A DNA stretch of 64,000 bases from a virus: the IMG/VR virus record IMGVR_UViG_3300008267_000364, positions 1 through 64,000 of that record; one strand, given 5' to 3'. Positions 9,274 through 18,945 of the stretch are shown here, in pieces (position 1 is the stretch's first letter; each line of letters opens with the position of its first letter). The notes beneath the pieces are model-generated. The model saw only the letters and a list, made by a program, of their open reading frames with translations. It was not told where the DNA came from and made no database searches. Position numbers and translations under genes: made by a program.

Positions 9274-10533
9274 TTAACCTAAATAAGGAAGATAAGGTCT
9301 AGCAGGTGTAGTTCCTAAGAAACTATTTAATTTCTCTCTTAATACACCATAAAGATTAGATTGAGAATTATAAGAATCATTTTCATTAATAGCAGGTACT
9401 GCAAATAAAAGAGCTTTACGAGATTTAGCTACAACATCTGCACCAGTAGTGAAAGTAGTATCATCAAATAACACATTGATTACATTATAGAAATAACGTA
9501 CTTTAACTTCAAATCCACCACCAGTAGCTTGTGCAAAAGGAGTAGTTAATACTGCAGTAGTTGCATCTATTACATATTTAATTTCATAATTATAACCAGA
9601 AACAGTGATTAATTCACCTGGTCTAATAATACCTACTATAGAACCACTAAAACCAATTACATCAGAACCCAATGTTGCACCACTTGTAACAGCAAGTGCA
9701 GCAGATAAAGTTGGAGTAGCACTTACACCAAATTTAACTTGTTGAGCTGGCCATAATCTACGGTTAGAAAGACCTTCATATTGGTATTCAAAGTTTTCTT
9801 TATTGTAAATAGAGTTATAAGTTCCTGTACCAAAGCTATTAGCTAAGATTTGAGAACAAGCAGTAGTATCTTCAAAAGCTGAAGAATCATCTACAAATAC
9901 ATCAAAATATACACGGTTTTCTTTATAAGTAGAAGATTGGAATTGGTTAATATCTAAAGCTGTAATTTCTACACCGTAGTTAGTAGCTCCAGTTAAACCA
10001 TAAGCTCCAGTACCATCACCTACAACAACTGCTTTAATTTGAGTTTTGTAAGCACCATTGTTAATCAAGTTTGCTGCTTGAGTAGCAATAGATAATTGAG
10101 TAGCATTACTAGAAGAAGTAAAGTTAGCTGTAAATCTTTCAGGTCTTTCAGAATATAAAGCTTTATCATTTTTAAATTTGATATAGAAACTATACAAAGA
10201 AGCTGGATTAACTGCAATAGAACCTGTACCTTTAGCACGGTTATATCCAATAGACCATACTTCACGTTGAGCAGGAGCATATTTTTCAGCAGTAGCACTG
10301 ATTACACTTCTACCATTTACCCACATTGATTTTTTGAAAGATCCATCAGCATAAGTTAATGAAGCTTGAAAAGCTGGAGTAGTTTCTTCACTTGCAGTTT
10401 CAGAATATTGTTGTTCTAATATTTGTTGTTCGTAGTTAAACAAACCTAATTTTCCTGGTGTAAGTGTGTTTACTGTAGATTCTAATTCTTCTACATTACT
10501 TACGAATACGTTAGTTACTTTATGAATTGACAT
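9274..10533 (-). CDS. Abundant virion structural protein (probable capsid auxiliary)
   Basis: 419 residues, starting MSIHKVTNVFVSNVEELESTVNTL and ending ARPYLPYLG. It has no membrane or catalytic motif. Like the major capsid gene, and unlike most neighbours, it uses CGT arginine and other C/G-ending codons, and it is followed by its own strong hairpin; both suggest very high expression. Its place next to connector and capsid genes suggests a major particle component such as a capsid auxiliary or tail protein. The exact part is inferred, not shown. Confidence 0.7.
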   Translation of the reverse strand: MSIHKVTNVFVSNVEELESTVNTLTPGKLGLFNYEQQILEQQYSETASEETTPAFQASLTYADGSFKKSMWVNGRSVISATAEKYAPAQREVWSIGYNRAKGTGSIAVNPASLYSFYIKFKNDKALYSERPERFTANFTSSSNATQLSIATQAANLINNGAYKTQIKAVVVGDGTGAYGLTGATNYGVEITALDINQFQSSTYKENRVYFDVFVDDSSAFEDTTACSQILANSFGTGTYNSIYNKENFEYQYEGLSNRRLWPAQQVKFGVSATPTLSAALAVTSGATLGSDVIGFSGSIVGIIRPGELITVSGYNYEIKYVIDATTAVLTTPFAQATGGGFEVKVRYFYNVINVLFDDTTFTTGADVVAKSRKALLFAVPAINENDSYNSQSNLYGVLREKLNSFLGTTPARPYLPYLG

Positions 10534-10580
10534 TGTTTTTTAAATTTTAAATTTATTATTTAAGATATTGATTTTTAAGA

Positions 10581-10805
10581 TTAAAGATCTGCCATTGTAG
10601 CAAATACGTTAGTTCCACTTGCTGTAACTGCACCATCTAATGCTGCTTTTTGAGCTGCAGTAGGTACTAATAATTGTGCTGCTGCTAATTGAGTTTGTAA
10701 AGAATTTATAACTTCTATCATTTCATCAATTTTAGATGCATAAACCCTAGGATTTGTAATTTCTGCACCTAAAAAATATTTTGGTGCTACTTTAGTTATT
10801 GCCAT
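10581..10805 (-). CDS. Small structural protein (74 aa)
   Basis: 74 residues with a helical centre (KIDEMIEVINSLQTQLAAAQ) and the ending TASGTNVFATMADL, a C-terminal pattern seen in small virion proteins of related phages. Probably a coiled-coil oligomer. It is the first gene below the connector-like gene and is likely co-transcribed with the 419-residue structural gene. Confidence 0.6.
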   Translation of the reverse strand: MAITKVAPKYFLGAEITNPRVYASKIDEMIEVINSLQTQLAAAQLLVPTAAQKAALDGAVTASGTNVFATMADL

Positions 10806-10816
10806 TTTTTAAATTA

Positions 10817-11494
10817 TTATTCGTTAGTATTATTAATTAAAGGATTAAATGTTTGAGACCTCTTACCTTCTATTCCTTCTAATGCTATTTTAACAGCTTC
10901 ATCAATTATTTCACTATGCATGTGACTAGATAATTCAGAAGTAACATTTGTTGTTAAATCAATTTTATTAGGTTGTTTAATATATCTCATTCTATATTCA
11001 ACTATTTGACAAGATGATATTAATTCAACTCTACCTTTTTCCATTAATCTAAGAACAATTACATCATCTGGTTTTCCAAAAGGGTCTTTAATCCTTTTAG
11101 AAAATTCAGAGTGATTTATTGGAATAACTTCAGCAAAACTATTAGTTGGTGATCCACATATTTGACATAAAAGTTTACATCTTTCTTGAACAGTAAACCA
11201 ATGATCAGTAGGTAGATTTACAAATCTTGCACTAACGTCAATATTATCTGAAGCATAAGGTTGTGTAGTTAAGACTGCATTTACAACTATATTTTTTAAA
11301 TCCTCAATCCTTTTCTGAGTTTCTTCAAAAGATTGTCTTTTTAAGTTGGTAAACCCATATCTTTGTTTAACAATCCTCTCTTGAGCATTATTTAAAATTA
11401 AGTCTATTTCTTCAGGTAAAAAGTTAGGATAATTTAATGAATCCATTTTATCCATCCTAAACTTAAACTCTGTATGCATCTCTGCTACTGTCAT
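10817..11494 (-). CDS. Probable head-tail connector / ring protein
   Basis: 225 residues. It begins with helices (MHTEFKFRMDKMDSLNYPNFLPEEIDLILNNAQERIVKQRYG), and ends with SSHMHSEIIDEAVKIALEGIEG. The helical start with EEID.LN.AQ and the helical end are features I associate with the ring or adaptor proteins of crAss-like phages, which sit below the portal. Its ATG/TAA overlap with the upstream gene places it in the capsid transcription unit. Assigned by resemblance and position. Confidence 0.55.
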   Translation of the reverse strand: MTVAEMHTEFKFRMDKMDSLNYPNFLPEEIDLILNNAQERIVKQRYGFTNLKRQSFEETQKRIEDLKNIVVNAVLTTQPYASDNIDVSARFVNLPTDHWFTVQERCKLLCQICGSPTNSFAEVIPINHSEFSKRIKDPFGKPDDVIVLRLMEKGRVELISSCQIVEYRMRYIKQPNKIDLTTNVTSELSSHMHSEIIDEAVKIALEGIEGKRSQTFNPLINNTNE

Positions 11495-12297
11495 TACTCA
11501 ACTTCTTTTTTTAGTTTCTTAGGTTTTAACTTATTTTCTAATGCTAATTTTACAGATTGATTTTTCATATCTGTTAAGTAACCTACAACTTCATCTGTAG
11601 AACTACCTAATAAATCTTCACCATTATAGTAATAAGTACCTTTCTTTTTAATGATTTCTTTTTCTAACAATGCTTCTAACAATGCTTTAGTTGGAGTATC
11701 TTTAGAAGTAGATAATCTTAAATATTCTTTAGGATCACGTTTTACTTCTTTATATAACTCAGCTTTAATCATTGTTTCAGACATTGTATCTACTCCACGT
11801 TTACCAAAGATTCTTAGTAATCCTCTCTTCTCTTCAATAGTTGCCGTAGTAAATGCTTCAATAGCTGCAAATTCAAACTCCATTTTAGCAGCTTCAATTT
11901 TACTTGCTGCTTCAGGATCGTAAATATAAAATTTCGCTGTTGAATTACCAGGAACATCATGTTCACTATTTGCAATCCAATCATGTTCTAACAACATCTT
12001 ATATTTAATCTCATCTAATGGAGTTACCACATTAAATATTGTAATTTTATCATTTTTTAATCGCACTTCTAAATCTCCCCAAAAATCAGAATTTCTTTTA
12101 TTCAAAGTTCCTTTTGGTACATTTAAAAGTTCTTCATAATGAGCTTCATCTTTAACACTTAATCCTGTTTTATAAACACCATTTTGACTAAGTTGTGCTC
12201 CCATTATTACAGTAATAGTTTTATTGTAATAAGATTGACCTGAAAATTTATTTTTAATAATAGGTCTGATAACATACTGTTTAAATCCTTCTTCCAT
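11494..12297 (-). CDS. Virion-associated protein of unknown role (267 aa)
   Basis: 267 residues. An N-terminal beta-rich part (FKQYVIRPIIKNKFSGQSYYNKTITVIMG) is followed by an alpha-helical region with many Lys and Glu and a basic C-terminus (KNKLKPKKLKKEVE). No domain recognised. It lies directly below the major capsid gene terminator and overlaps the connector-like gene, so a capsid or connector role is likely. Confidence 0.55.
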   Translation of the reverse strand: MEEGFKQYVIRPIIKNKFSGQSYYNKTITVIMGAQLSQNGVYKTGLSVKDEAHYEELLNVPKGTLNKRNSDFWGDLEVRLKNDKITIFNVVTPLDEIKYKMLLEHDWIANSEHDVPGNSTAKFYIYDPEAASKIEAAKMEFEFAAIEAFTTATIEEKRGLLRIFGKRGVDTMSETMIKAELYKEVKRDPKEYLRLSTSKDTPTKALLEALLEKEIIKKKGTYYYNGEDLLGSSTDEVVGYLTDMKNQSVKLALENKLKPKKLKKEVE

Positions 12298-12332
12298 TTG
12301 TTTTAATAATTTGCCTTTATTAGTTTAAAAAT

Positions 12333-12357
12333 AAAGGGTGTTTAAGGTACACCCTTT
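12333..12357 (-). terminator. Intrinsic terminator after the major capsid gene
   Basis: A 9-bp stem (AAAGGGTGT with ACACCCTTT) with a 7-nt loop starts 15 bases after the capsid stop codon. On the minus strand it is followed by TATTTTTAAAC, giving a U tract. This fits a Rho-independent terminator that isolates high capsid expression. Confidence 0.8.
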
Positions 12358-12372
12358 GAAAACCTTATTATT

Positions 12373-13824
12373 TTAGTTTAATGAACTTGCATCTAAAATC
12401 AATTGAGCTGCATCAGATGGGTCACGTAACATGATTCCACATTCTGTCATAGCTTCAAAAGTGTATCCATCTACTGAACTAGCAGAAGATCCATTTTTCT
12501 TAGGACCATAAGGACCATACATTCCTTCAATATAAGTAGTTACCATTTCACGGTCTTTAGAATATACTTTTTGAATATTTGGTTCTCCTTTATTGTAAGA
12601 TTTGAAATTTAAGAAAGTAGCTTTGTAAGACTCTGCTGGTTTACCAGTTTGAGGATGTAATAGACGATTTCTCACAGTATCATTGTAAGGTTTGTATTCT
12701 TTCAAGGTAATTTTATCACCATTCAAACCTGTGTAAGTAATGAACTGACCAGATAAAGTTAATTCTTGTCCTTGACCACCAATGAATTTGCTATCTACTA
12801 AGTTGAAAGCAGATGCTGAACGCTTCATAGCTTGATCAAATAAATTCATAAATTCCCTTCCACAAAGTGCAACGTATTCACGAGGACCATCTTCAGTACC
12901 GTTATATGCTAAATCTGACATGAAATCACGAATAGTTTTTTCAGTCAAAGTAGTATAAAGACGTTTGTTACCTGGAGCAATTTGAGCTTCTAATCCAGCA
13001 CCAGAATAAACTGTATTACCAGATGCACCTTTAATGTCAGTAGTACCGTTAGCTTTAACATTAGACTCACCAAACATTAACATTACTTCGATTTCATCCA
13101 TGAACTGTTTCCAAAATTCCCACTCAGCATATTTTACCCAAGTGTTAGTTTTTTCATTAGTTTCAGGGTTTAACATTGAAATAACCATTACACGGCTATG
13201 AGCAGCACCAGTAACAGAATATTTTTTACGCAATGTAGACATGAAGTTTTCTAACATCATTGGAGTAGCATAATGAGTTTCTCCAGAAGTACGAGAATGA
13301 TCATGTTCTACAATGTTGTATTCTTTAGAAACTTCTTTACCTACTGCAACTAATACTGCAGGAATTGATTTAGTAACATCAGCAGTAACTAATTGACAAG
13401 TTAAGATATAGTCATTTCCATCGTAGTAAGGTTCTGCCATTACACGAGCTTTGTATTCAGGGCTGTCAAATAAAATAACATCACCTTCTGTGAACCATTT
13501 TTCTCCAACACCAAATTTAAAAGTAGTAGCATTTACACCTACTGATCCTGCTGCTTCAAATACTGCACGAGTAATAGAAATAGCTTTACGAGAATCACCA
13601 ATGATATTCCAACGATATTGGATACCATCAATTTCTTTAGATTTACCCATTCCACCTGTTAAGAAAGAAAGAGCATTTTTATAACCATTTTGTTTGTTAT
13701 AAATACGAGTAATAACTTGACTAGCTAAAGCTGGCTCAGTTAAAAAGAATGTGGACAAATGAGAGTCTTGAGTAAGACCTGCATGCCAATTCATGTTAGT
13801 TATTTGTAATGGACTAATTTGCAT
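12373..13824 (-). CDS. Major capsid protein (crAss-like, HK97-type)
   Basis: 483 residues. The sequence starts MQISPLQITNMNWHAGLTQD and contains FLTEPALASQVITRIYNKQNG, YVALCGREFMNLFDQAMKR and YIEGMYGPYGP, which I recognise from the major capsid proteins of crAss-like phages. That family has the HK97 fold and builds the icosahedral shell. High-expression codon choice (CGT arginine), its own terminator and a probable scaffold gene just upstream support the call. No cleaved delta domain is obvious. Confidence 0.88.
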   Translation of the reverse strand: MQISPLQITNMNWHAGLTQDSHLSTFFLTEPALASQVITRIYNKQNGYKNALSFLTGGMGKSKEIDGIQYRWNIIGDSRKAISITRAVFEAAGSVGVNATTFKFGVGEKWFTEGDVILFDSPEYKARVMAEPYYDGNDYILTCQLVTADVTKSIPAVLVAVGKEVSKEYNIVEHDHSRTSGETHYATPMMLENFMSTLRKKYSVTGAAHSRVMVISMLNPETNEKTNTWVKYAEWEFWKQFMDEIEVMLMFGESNVKANGTTDIKGASGNTVYSGAGLEAQIAPGNKRLYTTLTEKTIRDFMSDLAYNGTEDGPREYVALCGREFMNLFDQAMKRSASAFNLVDSKFIGGQGQELTLSGQFITYTGLNGDKITLKEYKPYNDTVRNRLLHPQTGKPAESYKATFLNFKSYNKGEPNIQKVYSKDREMVTTYIEGMYGPYGPKKNGSSASSVDGYTFEAMTECGIMLRDPSDAAQLILDASSLN

Positions 13825-13856
13825 TTTTTATTGTTATATTAAAGTTAATAATTGTT

Positions 13857-15005
13857 CTAAATTGTACCTGTATTTAATGCTTGTTTAAATGCACTAAAGT
13901 TATTTTTTCTTTGATCTCCAAAGCTATCAGATTGACCTGATTTTAATTTGCTTCTTCCATCTTTAAAGTTAGAAAGTTTACTAGCTAATTCTGAATTTAC
14001 TTTAGTCTTAACTTGTCTTTCTAATTTTGATAAATCCCATTCATTCATTGCTAAGTAAGCATATAAGAATTGAGCATTCTCATTAGTTTCATTATGTTTT
14101 TGTAATCCTGTTTTACCAGCTTTATCTGGAACCATAATGAAGTTCCATAAATTATCTTTCATTTTAGGAGTAAGTTTAAAACCTTGAATATCTTCTTTTG
14201 CATAAAGATTAGCTTTAAATTCCTCATATTGTTTTTTAGCTAAAACTCTTTGTTCAGCATCATACTTTTTTTGAGCTTCAACTAATTGTTCTTGGTAACT
14301 TCTTTCATAAGCTTGTAACTTATTCAAAGCCACTTTAGCTTTCTTTTCCAAAATACCAGAAACTTCATATGTATCCAAAGTTTCTTCAATATCTTCATCT
14401 TCTTCTCCTTGTGCTTTCAAGTATTCTCTTAACACTACTTTTTGAGAAACTTCTGAATCAACTTCATATTCTCCCCAAGACTTGTTATTGTAGTAAGCTT
14501 CCATAAAATCTTTTGGATTTCCTCCTGCTTCTACAAACTCTACTAACTTATGAACGTCTTCAGGTAAACTATTTTTATAGTTCTGAACTTCACGTTCTAT
14601 TGTAGCTCCTACTAGGTTTTTCAAACCTTCTTCTGAATCTTCAAAAGACTCTTCATTAAAATCTACTAGTCCTTGTTCTCCTAACCAACTAGCAAATACT
14701 TTTAAACTAGATGCTTCATCAGAACTTTGTTGAACTTCTTTTTTAGAAAGTTCTTCAACTTCTTCTTCTAACTCAGCTTCTACTTTTTTAGTAGGAACTT
14801 CTTTTTTAGGTTTTACAGTTTCTTCATTAGAAGAAAACTCGTTAAACTCTTCAGTATCAGGATCTTCACCTTCTACCATATTATTCTTTACAGAGACATC
14901 TTCCTTAAAATCATCTGTAAATTCCATTTCTAATCCATCACCAAAAGGTGTGTCAAGAATGTTGAACTCTTTTAACGGAGTTGCATCTTTATTTTCTTTA
15001 CTCAT
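13857..15005 (-). CDS. Probable capsid scaffolding / prohead core protein
   Basis: 382 residues, strongly acidic. The first ~110 residues are disordered and rich in Glu, Asp and Ser (EEEVEELSKKEVQQSSDEASS). Residues ~225-280 form a charged coiled coil (AYERSYQEQLVEAQKKYDAEQRV). This composition, plus its place directly upstream of the capsid gene, is what is expected of a scaffold protein. There is no sequence-level proof. A promoter-like element lies just before its start. Confidence 0.65.
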   Translation of the reverse strand: MSKENKDATPLKEFNILDTPFGDGLEMEFTDDFKEDVSVKNNMVEGEDPDTEEFNEFSSNEETVKPKKEVPTKKVEAELEEEVEELSKKEVQQSSDEASSLKVFASWLGEQGLVDFNEESFEDSEEGLKNLVGATIEREVQNYKNSLPEDVHKLVEFVEAGGNPKDFMEAYYNNKSWGEYEVDSEVSQKVVLREYLKAQGEEDEDIEETLDTYEVSGILEKKAKVALNKLQAYERSYQEQLVEAQKKYDAEQRVLAKKQYEEFKANLYAKEDIQGFKLTPKMKDNLWNFIMVPDKAGKTGLQKHNETNENAQFLYAYLAMNEWDLSKLERQVKTKVNSELASKLSNFKDGRSKLKSGQSDSFGDQRKNNFSAFKQALNTGTI

Positions 15006-15031
15006 AATTTGCCTTTATTAGTATTATACTA

Positions 15032-15063
15032 TAAATATAACTGGTTTAGTTATAATTTACAAC
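15032..15063 (-). promoter_or_regulatory. Bacteroidetes-type promoter before the scaffold and capsid genes
   Basis: On the minus strand a GTTG box (15063-15060) is followed by 20 bases and a TATATTTA box (15039-15032), close to the Bacteroidetes sigma consensus TTTG-N20-TAnnTTTG. The spacer ends AACTAAACCAGT and is nearly identical to the spacer of the promoter at 22985-23016, which hints at an additional phage-specific element. Transcription would begin about 20 bases before the scaffold start codon. Confidence 0.6.
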
Positions 15064-15114
15064 TGTTAAAAATTACATAATTAAGTAACTTTTTATAGCT
15101 TTAATGTATTAATG

Positions 15115-15648
15115 TTATTTGAATTCTTGTAAAAAATCTTGTCCTTTATTTGTAATATCACCAACTTTATCAAGCATGTAATATTTTCTAACACTTTTAG
15201 CTAATTTAGAAGCTCCTTTTAAATAAGGAATAGGTATTGCTCCAGCCATATTTAAAGGATTTTGTTTATTACCCATATAAAAATCTTTAACTACTTCTGC
15301 TGCATTTGATACAAAAGTTGGATCTGCAAGTTTAATAGCTCTCCAAGCCATTTCTGCAGAATGTATTCCAGAACCATCCATTTGATTAGCTCCTCTAGTT
15401 TGTGTTTCATAATTGGCTTTTTCTTCTGCAAAATTTTTAGGTTTTATAGAATTTAACATTTTTTGCCTAGCAATTATTTTATCAGATTCTTTTTTAAAGA
15501 AAGGTTCTTCTTTAATACCCCCATCACCAAACTTTTCATAACTAGTATTATAATCATTTACCATGTCACGATAAGACATGTCAGGGTTAGCCTTTTTATA
15601 GGCTTTCATTAACTCTATTCTTTCTTTAATTGGTAGTTTATAATACAT
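15115..15648 (-). CDS. Probable virion cargo / internal protein (177 aa)
   Basis: 177 residues, starting MYYKLPIKERIELMKAYKKA, with YRDMVNDYNTSYEKFGDGG at ~25-43. This N-terminal pattern is familiar from capsid-packaged proteins of crAss-like phages. A later region contains MAGAIPIPYLKGASKLAKSVRKY, which could be membrane-active. It overlaps the small gene upstream by 11 bases. Its function inside the particle is inferred only. Confidence 0.55.
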   Translation of the reverse strand: MYYKLPIKERIELMKAYKKANPDMSYRDMVNDYNTSYEKFGDGGIKEEPFFKKESDKIIARQKMLNSIKPKNFAEEKANYETQTRGANQMDGSGIHSAEMAWRAIKLADPTFVSNAAEVVKDFYMGNKQNPLNMAGAIPIPYLKGASKLAKSVRKYYMLDKVGDITNKGQDFLQEFK

Positions 15649-15847
15649 TGGTATTTATATTAAAAGTATTGTTTTTACATAATTTTACATCATTACTATT
15701 GTAATGTTTAATCATTCCAGATTCTTCAAGAGCTACAACAAATATTGTATTTTCATGTGGACCATAATCCATTATGAATAATACTACTCCATCACCATGT
15801 GGAGTAGTTACCCAAAGTATTTGTTGTACCTCGTGAATTAATGACAT
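15638..15847 (-). CDS. Conserved small protein, SH3-like (69 aa)
   Basis: 69 residues reading IHEVQQILWVTTPHGDGVVLFIMDYGPHENTIFVVALEESG in its core. The TPHGxGxxLFxxDYG pattern recurs in small phage proteins near portal genes and looks like a compact beta barrel. Three bases separate it from the ferritin gene upstream. Function unknown. Confidence 0.6.
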   Translation of the reverse strand: MSLIHEVQQILWVTTPHGDGVVLFIMDYGPHENTIFVVALEESGMIKHYNSNDVKLCKNNTFNINTNVL

Positions 15848-15850
15848 TTA

Positions 15851-16378
15851 TTATCCTTTTAATTCATGATCAAATAATCTCATTGCAATCTTATCTTCAC
15901 CAAATGCTTCTAATTGATCAACTAAAGTTTGTACTTTACCCATTTCTTCTTGTTGTTCAGTTAAGTATTTCATTGCTAATTGATATAATAAGTGATTACC
16001 ATATTTCATAGCATGTGAAGCTAAATCATTACATTGTTGAGTAACTAATACTTCATGAGCAAATGATTGTCTAATAATATCAGGTAATCCTGTAAAAGTT
16101 TGAGGTGGTTCTTTTAATGCTGGAGTTTTAGGAGTAACTCCCATATCCAATAAAAAGTCTTTAGCCCATTGAGCATGTACTAATTCATCTTGAGCATCTT
16201 TAGCCCAAACTGCAGCAGCACCCATATAACCTTTATCATTTAACCACATTGACATTGCAGTATAAAATCTAGAAGAATACTCTTCTTGTTCTATCCTAAA
16301 ATTTAATATGTCAATACATTCCTTACTTACAAAAGGATTTGTCTTTTTTGCTGGAGGGGTTAATTTTAAACTACTCAT
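15851..16378 (-). CDS. Ferritin (FtnA-type, complete ferroxidase centre)
   Basis: 175 residues, close to the usual length of bacterial ferritin (~165). It aligns along its whole length with E. coli FtnA as I remember it: RIEQEEYSSRFYTAMSMWL, GAAAVWAKDAQDELVHAQ, AHEVLVTQQCNDLASHAM and YLTEQQEEMGKVQTLVDQLE. All expected ferroxidase ligands are present (E32, E65, H68, E109, Q142, with E145). The protein should oxidise Fe(II) and store iron in a 24-mer cage. Its ATG/TAA overlap with the portal gene puts it firmly in the capsid operon, so it is expressed late, possibly packaged. Ferritin is unusual in a phage structural block. Confidence 0.9.
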   Translation of the reverse strand: MSSLKLTPPAKKTNPFVSKECIDILNFRIEQEEYSSRFYTAMSMWLNDKGYMGAAAVWAKDAQDELVHAQWAKDFLLDMGVTPKTPALKEPPQTFTGLPDIIRQSFAHEVLVTQQCNDLASHAMKYGNHLLYQLAMKYLTEQQEEMGKVQTLVDQLEAFGEDKIAMRLFDHELKG

Positions 16379-18945
16379 TATTTCTTAGGTTTGTTTTTAG
16401 CTTGTAATTTCATTTTTTCAATTTCAATCTTTTTATCCATCATCTCTTTATCCAACTTAGCTTTTTTATTAGCTAATTCTATTTGATTTTTATTTTGAAC
16501 TTCAATAGCTTTGATTTTCTTATTTTCAAGCTCATTTTTGAGCTTCATTTCTTTATCTTTAAGTTCTAATTGAGACTTATGTTTAGCACCATCATGAATT
16601 AATTTAGATTGCTCTAAATAAGACTTAGAAGATAACTCTTGTTGTTTTAAAGCATTAGCTGCTAATTCTACTGGATCAGGAATACCATTAGCATTTTGAT
16701 CTAAGTTTTTTTGTCTAGCATATACATTAATCTCAGCAACTTGAATCTTAGTTTCATTATTAGCTTCAGCAATATATCTGTCAAGTTCCATTTTTTCTCT
16801 ATCCAAATCAACTTGTTCAGCATGCATTTGTTGTTGAAGTTGTTCAATCTGCATTTGATGTTCTTGTTGAGACTTAGCATTTTCAGATTGACGTTTATAG
16901 AATTCTTCTTCTTTACGTTGTAACAATCTAATAATATCTCTAGGAGAATCATTAATTAATGTTTCAACAATAGCAGATAAATCTAATTTTTCTGATTGTA
17001 AAGCTACTTGAACTAATTGATCTAACTTACCTTTTAATTCTAAATCTTTACTGTTATTAGTTACAAATACATTAAATTCTGAATTCTCAAATTCATTTTC
17101 TTCTAATTGTAATATCTCTAATCCCATGTCATCTAAAACATATTGAGATACTAATCCTTTCTTATAAGCAATCTTAGCAACTTCAATCATTGCTGTGTAA
17201 GCTCTACGTTTTACTTCACTATGAGCTTCATATAAATATTCAGTAATTAAAGCTGATTGATTTACAGATCTTTCAACATTACCTACTAATTCAGAATTAT
17301 TAATAGCACCTAATCTTTGTGGAGTTACACCAGAAACAAAGTAAACTTGTTGCTTAATGTAATCTAACATATTGATATACTGTTGAATAGATTGACTAAG
17401 ACTTAAATCAATAGCAGTAAATTGATTAAATCCTCTAGCTAATTGACCAGTAGCAGAACCTTTTTTACCTTCTTCAAAACTATTAACAAAAGCAATATTC
17501 ATCTCTTTAAGATAATATAACCATCTGTCAATATCAATACCATGAGACTCAGGTATTTGAGCTAAATCCATTAAGAACTTTTTACCTTGATCAGAAGCAA
17601 ATGCAATCTCTAATCTATAAGATATAATATCATATAAATACTGATAAGGTTTTAACCTATCTATTAATGATACCGATTGAGAGTTAGTTGCTTCATATAT
17701 AAATCCAGTATAACCTAATCTACAGAAATAAGGATTATCTAATCTTCTTCTTTGATTAGCTTTAGGTCTAATTTCAGTATAAATATCTAATCCTATTTTA
17801 ACACCTTCCCAAGCTTCATTAATCCAATACCATTCTACTTTAGCATCAGAAAAAGCTTGTTTAAATACTCTCATATTAAATAACTCATCAATGATTTCAG
17901 TTTGTTGAACACCATCTTCATCAGTCCATGTTAACTCACCAATTTGTTTCATTGATTTCCATTCTACTCTAGTAACCCTGATAGAATAGTTATTGGTATT
18001 ATTACCATTAAATGCATTAGTAGGAGTAACTCCAGCAAAAGCATTTTGATTATTTACAACTTCAAATTGAGGTTCAAATCCACCTGCAGTATTGAAAGAT
18101 CCAAAAGTACCTCTAGTGTAATTTTCTAATTTCTCTACATCTTCTTTACTTAATATATCACCATACTCATCTAAAATAGTATTGATAGCCAACATTCTTT
18201 CTTCAACTACTGCAATAGCATCATCAATAAAAGTAGTATCTCCATCTAAAATAACAGTTAAGTTAATTGGATTTACCCTACGCATTCCAACTTGGTCATT
18301 TTCAATACCTACCCAATAAACTTCTTCACCAGCAATTAAAGCATCTTTCCAACCTTGTGAAAACAATAACCTAGTATTTAATCTTTTTTTAAGAGATTTT
18401 AATAACTTATTAGCTTTAGATTCTATAATATCAGAAGGATTATACTTTTCATGTCTAAGTATTTCTTCAGGTGGAGGAGGAGGATTATTAGGATCTGCGT
18501 TAGGATCTATTTGATAAGCCAAAGCACTTTCTAATGCTTGAAATATCTTTTGTTTAATACCTGCAGTTTTTCTATTAATATCATCTGGAGATTCAGATAC
18601 AACTAAATGATTATCAGGTCTTTTAGTCTCTTCACCAATAAGTAATCTTATAGGTTCTGAAATAATATCATAATGTTGAAATCTACTAGAGAATGTACTG
18701 TTAGCAGTAACTCCTAATGGATCACAAATAGTTTCTATATCTTTATGATTTACTTTACCATTGTATAAATCATAATTAATTAATTTTCTAAATCTATCAG
18801 CTCTAAGATTACTACCATTAGTATATCTATAATTTGAATAGTAATTTATACAAGATTTACCCCACTCCTTATCCTTCTTGGACATAGGAAGTTTTTGTTG
18901 TGGTAAATTTTGTCCACCTAAATTGGCATATATATCTTGACTCAT
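16378..18945 (-). CDS. Portal protein (crAss-like)
   Basis: 855 residues. The N-terminal two thirds (WGKSCINYYSNYRY, ISEPIRLLIGEETKRPDNHLVV, FSQGWKDALIAGEEVYWVG, VSGVTPQRLGAINNSELVGNVERSV) match the portal family of crAss-like phages. From ~residue 650 the protein is a long charged coiled coil ending in Lys-rich KIEIEKMKLQAKNKPKK. The portal forms the dodecameric vertex for DNA entry. Its start overlaps the terminase stop by one base, the usual terminase-portal order. Confidence 0.9.
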   Translation of the reverse strand: MSQDIYANLGGQNLPQQKLPMSKKDKEWGKSCINYYSNYRYTNGSNLRADRFRKLINYDLYNGKVNHKDIETICDPLGVTANSTFSSRFQHYDIISEPIRLLIGEETKRPDNHLVVSESPDDINRKTAGIKQKIFQALESALAYQIDPNADPNNPPPPPEEILRHEKYNPSDIIESKANKLLKSLKKRLNTRLLFSQGWKDALIAGEEVYWVGIENDQVGMRRVNPINLTVILDGDTTFIDDAIAVVEERMLAINTILDEYGDILSKEDVEKLENYTRGTFGSFNTAGGFEPQFEVVNNQNAFAGVTPTNAFNGNNTNNYSIRVTRVEWKSMKQIGELTWTDEDGVQQTEIIDELFNMRVFKQAFSDAKVEWYWINEAWEGVKIGLDIYTEIRPKANQRRRLDNPYFCRLGYTGFIYEATNSQSVSLIDRLKPYQYLYDIISYRLEIAFASDQGKKFLMDLAQIPESHGIDIDRWLYYLKEMNIAFVNSFEEGKKGSATGQLARGFNQFTAIDLSLSQSIQQYINMLDYIKQQVYFVSGVTPQRLGAINNSELVGNVERSVNQSALITEYLYEAHSEVKRRAYTAMIEVAKIAYKKGLVSQYVLDDMGLEILQLEENEFENSEFNVFVTNNSKDLELKGKLDQLVQVALQSEKLDLSAIVETLINDSPRDIIRLLQRKEEEFYKRQSENAKSQQEHQMQIEQLQQQMHAEQVDLDREKMELDRYIAEANNETKIQVAEINVYARQKNLDQNANGIPDPVELAANALKQQELSSKSYLEQSKLIHDGAKHKSQLELKDKEMKLKNELENKKIKAIEVQNKNQIELANKKAKLDKEMMDKKIEIEKMKLQAKNKPKK

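Noticed and set aside
10065-10298. ORF within the abundant structural gene
   Set aside because: Same-strand, different-frame shadow made of Leu and Lys codons.
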